Of a stretch of DNA of 64,000 nt, positions 52,957 to 64,000 are shown piece after piece; position 1 is the stretch's first letter; each line of letters begins with the position of its first letter. Origin of the DNA: Dactylosporangium roseum (GTDB lineage Bacteria; Actinomycetota; Actinomycetes; Mycobacteriales; Micromonosporaceae); NCBI RefSeq assembly GCF_025264685.1, contig NZ_CP073721.1:8077501-8141500 (forward strand). Direction: 5' to 3'. Below the pieces are notes generated by a model that saw only the letters and a list, made by a program, of their open reading frames with translations, was not told where the DNA came from and ran no database searches. A program made the position numbers and the translations under genes.

Positions 52957-53009
52957 GTTGACCTTGGTCGACATCCGTGGCCCCTGCCACCGAATCCACC
53001 AAGGTCAAC
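52957..53009. repeat. Palindromic repeat family C
   Basis: 12-bp arms (52957-52968/52998-53009, GTTGACCTTGGT) with an inner GTGGC/GCCAC stem. It begins GTTGA-CTTG-like, recalling family A but with different inner sequence. It lies directly 3' of the membrane protein gene on the minus strand and 5' of the SDR gene. Confidence 0.75.
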
Positions 53010-53013
53010 GACA

Positions 53014-53610
53014 TCAGGACGTCGGCGGGACGGGCGGCTCCCACTCCTGCTGGACAGTGCGGAAGTACGGGTGCGACTTCGGCAGCGCCAGCAGGATGAT
53101 CGCAACCAGGATCGCGATCACCGTCAGCACGCTCAGGACCATGGTCACCGGCTGGTACCAGCCCGGGACCTCGGAGTAGAGCAGCTCGTTGTACCGCTCC
53201 CAGGTCGGCAGGGACGGATCGTTCTTGCGGGCCTGCTCCCAGAATGTCGAACCGAGCATCGCGAAGCCGAACGCGCCGATCGTGCAGCACAACGCGAGAC
53301 CGCCCACCACCCAGGTGAGAATGCGGGCGACCTGCTTGCCCTGGCCGACGAAGAAGGCGAGGAGGCCCAGCAGGACCGCGATCACCAAGCCGACGACGAT
53401 CGAGACGACCGAGGACACGCCCTGGCCGGCGTTGGCCTGGGAGGTGCCCTCGACGGCCCTCTTCGCGCCCTCCGCGAGCTTGCCCGCGTAGACGGCGCCG
53501 AGAATGACGTAGATCAGTTCGAGCGCCGCCGCCGCGTAGAGCAGATTGACGGCGAGGCTGACAGTGGACGGACGGACACGTGGCGCCGACGCGGGGACGG
53601 CGGATGTCAT
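53014..53610 (-). CDS. Hypothetical four-helix membrane protein
   Basis: The 198-residue protein has four strongly hydrophobic helices (about residues 17-40, 65-88, 95-120, 155-178), an Arg/Pro N-terminus and a Pro-rich C-tail (QEWEPPVPPTS). The YxxLLYSEVPGWYQPV loop between helices 3 and 4 is distinctive. No domain recognised. It may be a small envelope protein in the conserved clpB-pyrE neighbourhood. Confidence 0.65.
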   Translation of the reverse strand: MTSAVPASAPRVRPSTVSLAVNLLYAAAALELIYVILGAVYAGKLAEGAKRAVEGTSQANAGQGVSSVVSIVVGLVIAVLLGLLAFFVGQGKQVARILTWVVGGLALCCTIGAFGFAMLGSTFWEQARKNDPSLPTWERYNELLYSEVPGWYQPVTMVLSVLTVIAILVAIILLALPKSHPYFRTVQQEWEPPVPPTS

Positions 53611-53657
53611 CGGATCTCCTCCCGTGGTTCGTTGAGGATCACCGTATCGATGTCCGG

Positions 53658-54026
53658 CTAATCACGCAGCCGCTCCGCGGCATACCGTCCCAGGGTCGTG
53701 CTCCCCATGATGCAGCCGTTGAAGGTGGTAACGGCGTCGTCCTGCCCGGCCAGGCGCTGCCAGGCGGCCCGGCCGGCGTCGGCGTCGATGTGCGTGAGCA
53801 GCTCGGCGGCGAACACCCGGCCGGCCGGGGTCGCCTTGCCGAGCAGGGCCTCCAGCTTGGGGCGCAACTGTGCGCCGTGCTGCCGGAGGCCTTCCTCGAT
53901 CGCGAAGTAGGCCTTGGTGGCCGGCGGGAGCGTGCCGGCGATACCCACCCCGCCGAACGCCAACGTGTCCGCATCGGCGAGAAGCCGCAGTTCGTCCTCG
54001 AACGCGCCGCGCTTGGTCCTGAGCAT
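53658..54026 (-). CDS. Small helical conserved hypothetical protein
   Basis: The 122-residue protein is predicted all-helical, with LRTKRGAFEDELRLLADADTLAFGGVGI and YFAIEEGLRQHGAQLRPKLEALLGKATPAGRVFAAELLTH. No domain assigned. It starts at ATG 54026, 23 bp downstream of the clpB stop on the same strand, with GGAGG in the gap, so it could be read from the clpB transcript and become heat-inducible. That is inference. Confidence 0.6.
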   Translation of the reverse strand: MLRTKRGAFEDELRLLADADTLAFGGVGIAGTLPPATKAYFAIEEGLRQHGAQLRPKLEALLGKATPAGRVFAAELLTHIDADAGRAAWQRLAGQDDAVTTFNGCIMGSTTLGRYAAERLRD

Positions 54027-54049
54027 CGCCCCTACACCTCCATGTGCGA

Positions 54050-56644
<2,595 letters not shown>

Positions 56645-56693
56645 GGGCTCCTCGTTCCAGTGCTACCCGTTCTGTGGGTATGACACCTACGAG

Positions 56694-56714
56694 GTTGAGT
56701 CTATTCCACTCAAG
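56694..56714 (-). promoter_or_regulatory. HAIR operator (HspR site) upstream of clpB
   Basis: GTTGAGT-N7-ACTCAAG (56694-56700/56708-56714) matches the HspR-associated inverted repeat CTTGAGT-N7-ACTCAAG with one mismatch in the left arm. It overlaps the expected clpB promoter, 50 bp before the ATG. HspR, encoded at 59203-59658, should bind here. Confidence 0.88.
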
Positions 56715-56724
56715 TCTCATCGGG

Positions 56725-57891
56725 CTATCCGGCGGCGACCGCAACTCGCGACCAGTCGCAGTTGGGCTGCGTCTTTTCCGTAAGAGTGCACAGCCAAACC
56801 TCGCCCGACTGTTGGGCCGGGTAGCCGAGAATGGTGGTCGCGTCGAGCCGGCGCAGCCGGAAGACCGTGCGGGCGGCCTCGTCGCGGACACGCTGGGTCA
56901 GGCTGACGAGCCAGACGCCCTGGCCGCTGGCGACCAGCAGGTTGCCGCCGCCCAGCACTTCGGCGCTGTAGATCTCGGCCACCTCACGCACGGCGGTCGC
57001 CTCGGTCCACTTGCCGACGCCGGTCCGCATCGCGGCAAACCGGCCGCCGACGAGCCAGACCGCGGAACCGCCGGGATTCACCGCGAGGCGCGGCTCCACG
57101 GTCGGGTCCGGCGGGTGGACGCTGCCCTCGGAAACCCAGTGCTGCCCCTTGTCGACGCTGGTCCAGACACTGATCGTGGCGACGGGCGGGTTGGCCGTGC
57201 CGTCCACGGCCTTGGCCGACAGCCAGAGCTTGCCGTCATCAGCGGCGGCGAGGCTGGTGAAGACGTGGTTGCCGGCCGGCTTGCCGGGCAGCGCGGTGCG
57301 GACCCCGTTGTCCGCGACCTGGGTCAACTGCCGGGTCGGGCAGTCACTGGCGCCGACCTCTGGGCAGTTCGCCTGGTACCTCGGCTCGGCGAGGTTGAGC
57401 TCGGACGGCGGCGGCTCGAGCGGACGCTTCTCAAACGTGCGCCCGGTGTCGCGGGAGACGTAGTAGCCGCTCGGCGGAGCCTTGACGATGAGCACGTTGC
57501 CCCGCCCGAGCCGCATGTCGACCTCGGTGGCGGCGTCGAACGGCAGCTTGCGGGCGACCCAGCTAAAGCCGCCGTCGAGCGTCAGCACCAGCCCGGCATT
57601 GCAGGCCAGACCCGCGACGCACGAGGTGAACAGGGCGTATCCGGTGTCGGCGTCGGTGAACTCGACGGCGCGCGGCGACGTGCCCTTCGGCACCGGCACC
57701 ACGGATCGCCGGTTGTGCGGGTCTTCGCTGCCGGTCGGGGCAGGGGGAAGCTCCTCGTAGGAGACATCCGGGGCAGGCTCCTCGGACTGCGCGGACTTGT
57801 CGGGCCGGCAGCCGCCCGCGGTGAGTGTCACGCCCAGAACGGCGGCCAGCGCGACGGCCACGGCTCGCCTGCGGGCTGCTACCAACGCCAC
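56725..57891 (-). CDS. Secreted lipoprotein-like BNR/sialidase-repeat protein
   Basis: The 388-residue protein has an Arg-rich n-region (VAARRRAVAV), a hydrophobic stretch and Cys in LTAGGC, as in a lipoprotein signal, then Asp/Ser-rich repeats with DGGFSWVAR, DTGRTFEKR and DKGQHWVSEG motifs of the BNR/sialidase-like beta-propeller. It could bind polysaccharides or sense surface damage. Start uncertain: GTG 57891 or 57894, overlapping the upstream stop. It lies between clpB and the DUF1707 gene on the same strand. Confidence 0.7.
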   Translation of the reverse strand: MALVAARRRAVAVALAAVLGVTLTAGGCRPDKSAQSEEPAPDVSYEELPPAPTGSEDPHNRRSVVPVPKGTSPRAVEFTDADTGYALFTSCVAGLACNAGLVLTLDGGFSWVARKLPFDAATEVDMRLGRGNVLIVKAPPSGYYVSRDTGRTFEKRPLEPPPSELNLAEPRYQANCPEVGASDCPTRQLTQVADNGVRTALPGKPAGNHVFTSLAAADDGKLWLSAKAVDGTANPPVATISVWTSVDKGQHWVSEGSVHPPDPTVEPRLAVNPGGSAVWLVGGRFAAMRTGVGKWTEATAVREVAEIYSAEVLGGGNLLVASGQGVWLVSLTQRVRDEAARTVFRLRRLDATTILGYPAQQSGEVWLCTLTEKTQPNCDWSRVAVAAG

Positions 57892-58448
57892 CACCAGAAA
57901 CGCCGCTGGTAGCGCACGCACACGCTGCTGCTGCGCAGCTCGCCGTTGATCCGCAGGACGACGCCGAATCCATGCGTGTCGTAGGCGGCCGGCACCTTCA
58001 GCCGCACGCTGCTCGAGTGATTGTCGAGGCCGTCGACGTCGGCGGAGCCGCCCCGGGGCAGCACCAGGTCGATCGAGCTGGCCTTGGCCTGGATCTGGAC
58101 CTCGACCTCGTTGTGCGTGAACACGGCCTCGGTGAAGTCGAGCTTCACCGAACCGGAGCGGGTCTCGATGCTCAGGCGGCGCGGCACCGTCCAGCGGCCC
58201 TTGCGCTTGAGGCTCGACGCGCGGCTGCGAATGGGCAGGACGTCGGGCACCCTGGCCGAACTCTGCACGGGAAGGTCGCCGACATAGGGCTCGAGCTCGC
58301 CGTGGGTGCGGGACCGCAGGACGCCGTCGACGCGCTCCTCGAACTCGGCGAGCGTCAGCCGGCCCTCGGCAACCGCCGCGTTGAGCTGGGCGACGACGGT
58401 CTCACGCTCGGCATCTGAGAGTCGCATGTCCGGGCGCTCGCTGCTCAC
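57879..58448 (-). CDS. DUF1707-domain protein with C-terminal adhesin-like beta domain
   Basis: The 189-residue protein starts with a DUF1707 SHOCT-like module (about residues 5-55: RPDMRLSDAERETVVAQLNAAVAEGRLTLAEFEERVDG) and continues with a strand-rich half (LDFTEAVFTHNEVEVQIQAKASSIDLVLPRGGSADVDG), like the DUF4097/adhesin-type beta-helix fold. GTG 58448 is used, with GGAGG 14 bases upstream. It overlaps the lipoprotein gene and is probably co-expressed with it. Confidence 0.75.
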   Translation of the reverse strand: MSSERPDMRLSDAERETVVAQLNAAVAEGRLTLAEFEERVDGVLRSRTHGELEPYVGDLPVQSSARVPDVLPIRSRASSLKRKGRWTVPRRLSIETRSGSVKLDFTEAVFTHNEVEVQIQAKASSIDLVLPRGGSADVDGLDNHSSSVRLKVPAAYDTHGFGVVLRINGELRSSSVCVRYQRRFWWWRW

Positions 58449-58648
58449 GACGACACTGTAGACCTCCGGCCAGTCGTTGACATCCCAGGTTTTTGCGCGA
58501 TCGGAAGCGGGAAATTTCCTGACTTTTGGCCGTATCCGGAGGGTAACCAAGCTCTTCGGCTCTTCCGCAGCCGCTAGGTGGCGGGCTACGGTGTCGCCGA
58601 ACCCAGGACCCCTGGCGATGACAAACCCGCTGGCCACGGGAGCAGACG

Positions 58649-59080
58649 GTGAGCGTGCAACAAGCGGGTTTCCGAGGCTTCGCGAACCCGGTCGACCCTA
58701 CTCCGGCCGAGCTGCGCGCGTGGGCCTACCACCCCGACGCGGCCGTGCTGCAGACGATGCCGCCCGACTGGGATCTGCTGGTGGCCGGCGACCGGCTGGT
58801 CGGCACGCTGTTCGACCTGGCCATGGACCCGGCGTGCCCGGCCCGCCGATTCGCGCTGCATTGCCTGTACATCTACGCCGCCGACGGCATCCGCACGCAC
58901 TTCCGCGCCCACCCGAAGCGGCGCCTGAAGAAGTTCGTCGAGCAGGCCGAGGAGCACGGCGACGAGTTGCTGACCACGTGGGCGCACAACACTCGGATGC
59001 TGCTGGCCCGGCCCGAGCTGTTCGAGTATCACGACTGGTGTGAGGGCGGCCTGGTCCGCTCACCCCGCCGATTGAGTTGA
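58649..59080 (+). CDS. Conserved hypothetical protein
   Basis: The 143-residue protein has a helical middle (LVAGDRLVGTLFDLAMDPACPARRFALHCLYIYAADGIRTHF) and a basic KRRLKKFVEQAEEHGDELLTTWAHNTRMLL segment; it could form a small helical bundle. GTG 58649 has GGGAG 7 bases upstream. Domain not identified. It is divergent from the DUF1707 gene and convergent with hspR, ending inside a hairpin at 59075. Confidence 0.7.
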   Translation: MSVQQAGFRGFANPVDPTPAELRAWAYHPDAAVLQTMPPDWDLLVAGDRLVGTLFDLAMDPACPARRFALHCLYIYAADGIRTHFRAHPKRRLKKFVEQAEEHGDELLTTWAHNTRMLLARPELFEYHDWCEGGLVRSPRRLS

Positions 59081-59108
59081 AGGACGCCGCGAACGGCGTC
59101 CTTCAACT
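59075..59108 (+). terminator. Hairpin overlapping the stop of the 143-residue protein gene
   Basis: Perfect 15-bp arms (59075-59089/59094-59108, AGTTGAAGGACGCCG) with a CGAA loop. The TGA stop is in the left arm. No T-tract, but it is the likely end of this gene and also lies 95 bp downstream of the hspR stop. Confidence 0.75.
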
Positions 59109-59202
59109 TGACCACACCCCTGCGCGTCCGCCCCGGTCAGCCTCCGGAACATCCGCACCATTCCCTGCGGTCAGGGTGCCCTGCGGGGCGCCCCGTCAAA
59201 CG

Positions 59203-59658
59203 TCACATCGCGTCCCTGCGAGTGGGACGCCAGACGACCAGAGCAGTCCGGCGCTGGTCCGACGGCACCAGGTCGCGGCGCGGGAACCCCGCCGCCTCGA
59301 CCTGGGCCAGTCTCGCCCGGGTCTGCATCAGCTCGGCCTCCAGCTCGACCACCCGCTGCCGCAGGTCGCCGACGATCCCTTCGAGCTCGATGATCCGCTT
59401 GATGCCGGCGAGGTTGACGCCCTCCTCCTGACTCAGCCGCTGCACCTCCCGCAGCAGTGCGACGTCGCGCTCGCTGTAGCGGCGCCCGCCGCCGGTGGTG
59501 CGGCCGGGCTGCACCAGGCCCATGCGGTCGTACTGCCGCAAGGTCTGCGGGTGCATCCCGGCCAGCCGGGCCGCGATGGAGATGATCAGCACCTTGGCGT
59601 CGGAAACCGCCTCGAAGCTGAAAAAGATCTCCCGCTCCTCGCCGATGTCATCGCTCAT
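59203..59658 (-). CDS. hspR: HspR heat-shock repressor (MerR family)
   Basis: The 151-residue protein has a MerR HTH (about residues 22-75: VLIISIAARLAGMHPQTLRQYDRMGLVQPGRTTGGGRRYSERDVALLREVQRLSQEEGVNLAGIKRIIELE) and a helical dimer tail. HspR represses the dnaK operon and clpB through HAIR sites, both present here at 56694 and 63583, and in other actinobacteria DnaK acts as its co-repressor. ATG 59658 is the start, 11 bp inside dnaJ. The C-tail (RRTALVVWRP) is short. Confidence 0.93.
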   Translation of the reverse strand: MSDDIGEEREIFFSFEAVSDAKVLIISIAARLAGMHPQTLRQYDRMGLVQPGRTTGGGRRYSERDVALLREVQRLSQEEGVNLAGIKRIIELEGIVGDLRQRVVELEAELMQTRARLAQVEAAGFPRRDLVPSDQRRTALVVWRPTRRDAM

Positions 59659-60871
59659 AGCTACTGCGCTCCCGTGCGATCGCGTCGAGCCGCTCGCGCG
59701 GCGCCGGCGGCGCCGCAGCCGCGAAGTCGGACAGCGCCTTCCGGGCCTCCTCGGACAGCTCGGACGGCACGTGGACGTCGATGGTGACCAGCAGGTCACC
59801 GACATTGCCGTCGCGCCGGGCGACGCCCTTGCCGCGCACCCGCAACGTCCGGCCGCTGGGCGTGCCCGGCGGCACGCGCAGCGTCACGGTCGCGTCGAGC
59901 GTCGGCACGCGCAGGTCGGCACCGAGGGCCGCCTCCGCGAACGTCACCGGCACCGTGAGCGTCAGGTCGTCGCCGGACCGGCCGAAAACCGGGTCGGATC
60001 GGACCTTGATCAACACGAACAGGTCACCGGCCGCGCCGCCGCGCGCGCCCGGCTCGCCCCGGCCGGCCAGCCGGATGCGCTGGCCGTCGGCCACCCCCGG
60101 CGGGATCCGCACGTTGATCGTGCGAGTCTTGGTGATCCCGCCGGTGCCGACGCACTCGGGGCACTTCTCGTCGACGATCGTGCCGACACCCTGGCACTCC
60201 CGGCAGGGCTCGGTGAAGCTGAACGAGCCCTGGTTGCTGCTCACCACGCCGAGCCCGCGGCACTTCGGGCAGGTCCGCGGGGACGAGCCGGGCGCCGCAC
60301 CGTCGCCGTGACAGGTTTCGCAGGTGCCGGGCGTGCGCAACGTGATCGGCAGCGTGGCGCCCTGCACCGCGTCCGCGAAGTTGAGCACGACCTCGGTCTC
60401 GACGTCGCGGCCCCGGCTGCGCCGGCTCGTTGCCGGGCCGGCCGCCCCGCCCCCTCCGCCCGAAAAGATCGAGCTGAACAGGTCGGAGAAGCCGGCTCCG
60501 CCGAACCGGCGGTCACCGCCCGCCGTGGTGGTTCGCGGTCCGGCCCCGTTGCCGAACAGATCATTGAAGTCGAACCCCGGACCGCCAGCACCGGCCGGAC
60601 CGCCCGCACGCGCGTTGCGGCGGAACTGGCCCGCGCCGAAGAGCGACCGCATCTCGTCGTACTCCTTGCGACGGCGCTCGTCGGAGAGCACGTCGTAGGC
60701 CTCGGACACCGCCTTGAACCGCTCCTCGGCCGCCGCGTTGTTCGGATTGCGGTCGGGGTGCAGCTCACGGGCGAGTTTGCGGTACGCCTTCTTGATCTCG
60801 TCGGTGGAAGCGGATTTGGTGACGCCCAGAACCGCGTAGAAATCCTTCTCCAACCAGTCCTTCGAACTCAT
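59648..60871 (-). CDS. dnaJ: DnaJ co-chaperone
   Basis: The 407-residue type I J-protein has the J-domain (residues 9-75, HPD at about 38-40), a Gly/Phe-rich region (about 80-150), a zinc-finger region with CXXCXGXG-like repeats (CETCHGDG, CPKCRGLG, CRECQGVG, CPECVGTG) and C-terminal substrate domains. It delivers clients to DnaK. It overlaps hspR by 11 bp. ATG 60871 gives MSSKDWLEKDFYAVLGV. Confidence 0.96.
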   Translation of the reverse strand: MSSKDWLEKDFYAVLGVTKSASTDEIKKAYRKLARELHPDRNPNNAAAEERFKAVSEAYDVLSDERRRKEYDEMRSLFGAGQFRRNARAGGPAGAGGPGFDFNDLFGNGAGPRTTTAGGDRRFGGAGFSDLFSSIFSGGGGGAAGPATSRRSRGRDVETEVVLNFADAVQGATLPITLRTPGTCETCHGDGAAPGSSPRTCPKCRGLGVVSSNQGSFSFTEPCRECQGVGTIVDEKCPECVGTGGITKTRTINVRIPPGVADGQRIRLAGRGEPGARGGAAGDLFVLIKVRSDPVFGRSGDDLTLTVPVTFAEAALGADLRVPTLDATVTLRVPPGTPSGRTLRVRGKGVARRDGNVGDLLVTIDVHVPSELSEEARKALSDFAAAAPPAPRERLDAIARERSSYER

Positions 60872-60896
60872 CGCGCCACCTCCTCCAGGTGTTCGT

Positions 60897-61675
60897 CTAC
60901 TCCGGGTCGGCGACCGCGACCATCGCCGGTCGCAGCAGCCGCTCGCCGAGAAGGTAGCCGCGACGCATCACGTCGACGCATGTGGGCTCGGTCACCTCGG
61001 CCGAGGTCAGGTGGGCCACCGCCTCGTGGCGGGTCGGGTCGAACGGGTCGCCCTTCGCGCCGAAGACGGTCAGCCCGAACTTGGTGAGTGCCGTGGTCAA
61101 CTGGTCCGCGACCGCACCGAACGGTCCGACCAGGTCACCGTGATCGCGCGCCCGGTCGAGGTCGTCGAGCACGGGCAGCAGTGCGCCGAGCACGTTGCCG
61201 GTGGCCTGCTCGACCACCAACGCCCGGTCCCGGTCGACCCGCTTGCGGTAGTTCGCGTATTCGGCGGTGACCCGCTGCAGGTCACGGGTGCGCTCGTCGA
61301 GCTCGGTGCGCAGCGCCGCCAGCTCGGCACCGAGGCCGTGCTGGTGCGCGTCGTCGGTCGTGCCCTGCGCGGCGGCGCCGTGCGGGGCGGCCCCGTCGAC
61401 CTTGCTCGGCTCGTCCGCGTGCACGGTGAACGGCTCGTCGACGATCTCGCCCTCCACCGGAGCGTCGTCCGCCTGGACGTCGCCCGCCGGTGATTCGGCG
61501 GTCGCGGCCGTGGGGTCATCCGTCTTGGTCGTCTCGACCTCCACGTCAGCCTCCTCCGCGGTCGTTGGCGCGGCGTTCGCCGCGGGCGAACCCGCGGTGT
61601 CCACCGGCTCGTCATCCTTGGTCGTCACAACGCGCTCCGCCGGCTCTTCCGAGCCGGCGGCGCGGGCTTTGCCGG

Positions 61676-61679
<4 letters not shown>
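60897..61679 (-). CDS. grpE: GrpE nucleotide exchange factor
   Basis: The 260-residue protein has an unusually long acidic, Ala/Thr/Glu-rich N-terminal half (residues 1-115) before the coiled-coil (VTAEYANYRKRVDRDRAL) and the beta-wing (FGAKGDPFDPTRHEAVAHLTS, MRRGYLLGERLLRPAMVAVA). It swaps ADP for ATP on DnaK. GTG 61679 overlaps the dnaK stop (GTGA). The long N-tail is common in actinobacteria but long even so. Confidence 0.95.
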
Positions 61680-63535
<1,856 letters not shown>

Positions 63536-63582
63536 AGCTGCTTGACCTCCAAGTGACAGTCGGCGAGGAAGCCGGCTGCAAA

Positions 63583-63603
63583 GTTGAGTGACTGCCACTC
63601 AAT
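63583..63603 (-). promoter_or_regulatory. HAIR operator (HspR site) upstream of dnaK
   Basis: GTTGAGT-N7-ACTCAAT (63583-63589/63597-63603) is a close match to the HAIR consensus with one mismatch in each arm. It lies 48 bp before the dnaK ATG. Confidence 0.87.
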
Positions 63604-63759
63604 AGTGCCACGAGACTCACGATCGTCAAGTCCGACCTTGAGCGCGTCCGGCGCAACTTCTCACACGCCGGACGGACTCGGGGTGAGATTGCGCTGGGTT
63701 ACATCGATGGCTGCGCGCATTGCATGGCGCTGCCCGGCCGTATCGTGCACGCTTTACCC

Positions 63760-64000
63760 GTGACCACACAGGGCGAGTCGGTGTCCGCTCGGTCGACGGC
63801 CCCGACCCATTCGTCGGATGGCCCGTCCTCCGGCCGTCCGCCGTGCGCCCAGGTCCCCGAGCCGTCACCGGTCGGCCCGCTCGTCGATGCGCTCGTCGAG
63901 CTCAGGGAAACCGTCAAAGCGACCCGTTTCGCTCTGCCGCTTCCCAGCGCCGAGCGGGCCGCGGGCGTCGCGAAGAGCATGGTCGACCAGCTCGACGACT
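63760..64000 (+). CDS. N-terminal fragment of a probable dynamin-like GTPase, cut by the window edge
   Basis: From GTG 63760, 80 codons are open to the edge. After about 42 Pro/Ser-rich residues the sequence PLVDALVELRETVKATRFALPLPSAERAAGVAKSMVDQLDD matches the N-terminal helix that precedes the GTPase domain of actinobacterial dynamin-family proteins, often found upstream of dnaK-type operons. No P-loop is visible yet. Divergent from dnaK with 224 bp between starts. Family call is from memory of the pattern. Confidence 0.5.
   Translation, partial: MTTQGESVSARSTAPTHSSDGPSSGRPPCAQVPEPSPVGPLVDALVELRETVKATRFALPLPSAERAAGVAKSMVDQLDD

Noticed and set aside
59495..61087. 530-codon open frame on the plus strand
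   Set aside because: Antisense to dnaJ and parts of hspR and grpE; low-complexity shadow.

Overview
The window is high-GC actinobacterial chromosome, most like the Micromonosporaceae. The evidence is the very high GC, frequent GTG starts with GGAGG-type ribosome sites, ATGA/GTGA gene overlaps, a GuaB1-type protein, a DUF3151 gene, and a dnaK-grpE-dnaJ-hspR operon with HAIR operators. I see no rRNA, tRNA, CRISPR array, prophage, transposase or large PKS/NRPS cluster. Genes are dense, and most of the longest alternative-frame ORFs are antisense shadows of real genes.

Layout. 0.1-14.6 kb, almost all on the minus strand: a UDP-glucuronate-decarboxylase-like epimerase; two separate DUF485 plus SSS-family (ActP-like) carboxylate symporter operons with an ABC exporter and a flavin-reductase-like protein between them; a large DUF4173-type membrane protein; an OmpR/histidine-kinase pair; and a LytS/LytTR pair. 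14.6-22.6 kb: an extracellular-polysaccharide locus (polyprenyl-phosphate sugar transferase, DUF2142 membrane protein, glycosyltransferase, O-antigen-ligase-like protein, flippase) with an Fpg-type DNA glycosylase inside it. 22.7-29.6 kb: housekeeping genes (GuaB1, CBS protein, aminotransferase, CorA, cyclophilin, rhomboid protease). 30.1-34.2 kb: a lipid-metabolism set (TetR regulator, SCP2 protein, acyl-CoA dehydrogenase, acyl-CoA ligase) with a striking double palindrome at the divergent promoter. 34.2-45.5 kb: CNNM/HlyC-type protein, purD, purA, a degenerate DAG-kinase-like protein, a ParA-like ATPase with a Pro-rich repeat region, DUF3151, a LOG/PpnN-like nucleosidase, a secreted IPT/TIG-like protein and fbaA. 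46-54 kb: PhyH dioxygenase, AmrB and AmrS, DedA, class II aldolase, ArsR, pyrE, SDR and small membrane or unknown proteins. 54-64 kb: the heat-shock region, with clpB and dnaK-grpE-dnaJ-hspR, each unit preceded by a HAIR-type HspR operator, and the start of a probable dynamin-like GTPase.

How it works together. HspR, made from the last gene of the dnaK operon, probably represses both dnaK and clpB through the two HAIR sites. The LytS/LytTR pair is a plausible carboxylate-responsive controller of the two symporter operons. The order purA - DUF3151 - fba - dedA - pyrE - clpB - dnaK resembles a core block known from other actinobacteria, so most of the right half looks ancestral rather than acquired.

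The most unusual signals are non-coding or very small. There are at least two families of long intergenic palindromes (copies at 1.2/31.3 kb and 29.7/43.0 kb, with a third hairpin type at 53.0 kb). There is a perfect 18-bp-arm TetR operator, a 56-codon LPXTG-like micro-gene coupled to purD, and structured leaders before corA and the LOG gene. No complete novel system can be proven from sequence alone; the best candidates are listed as findings.
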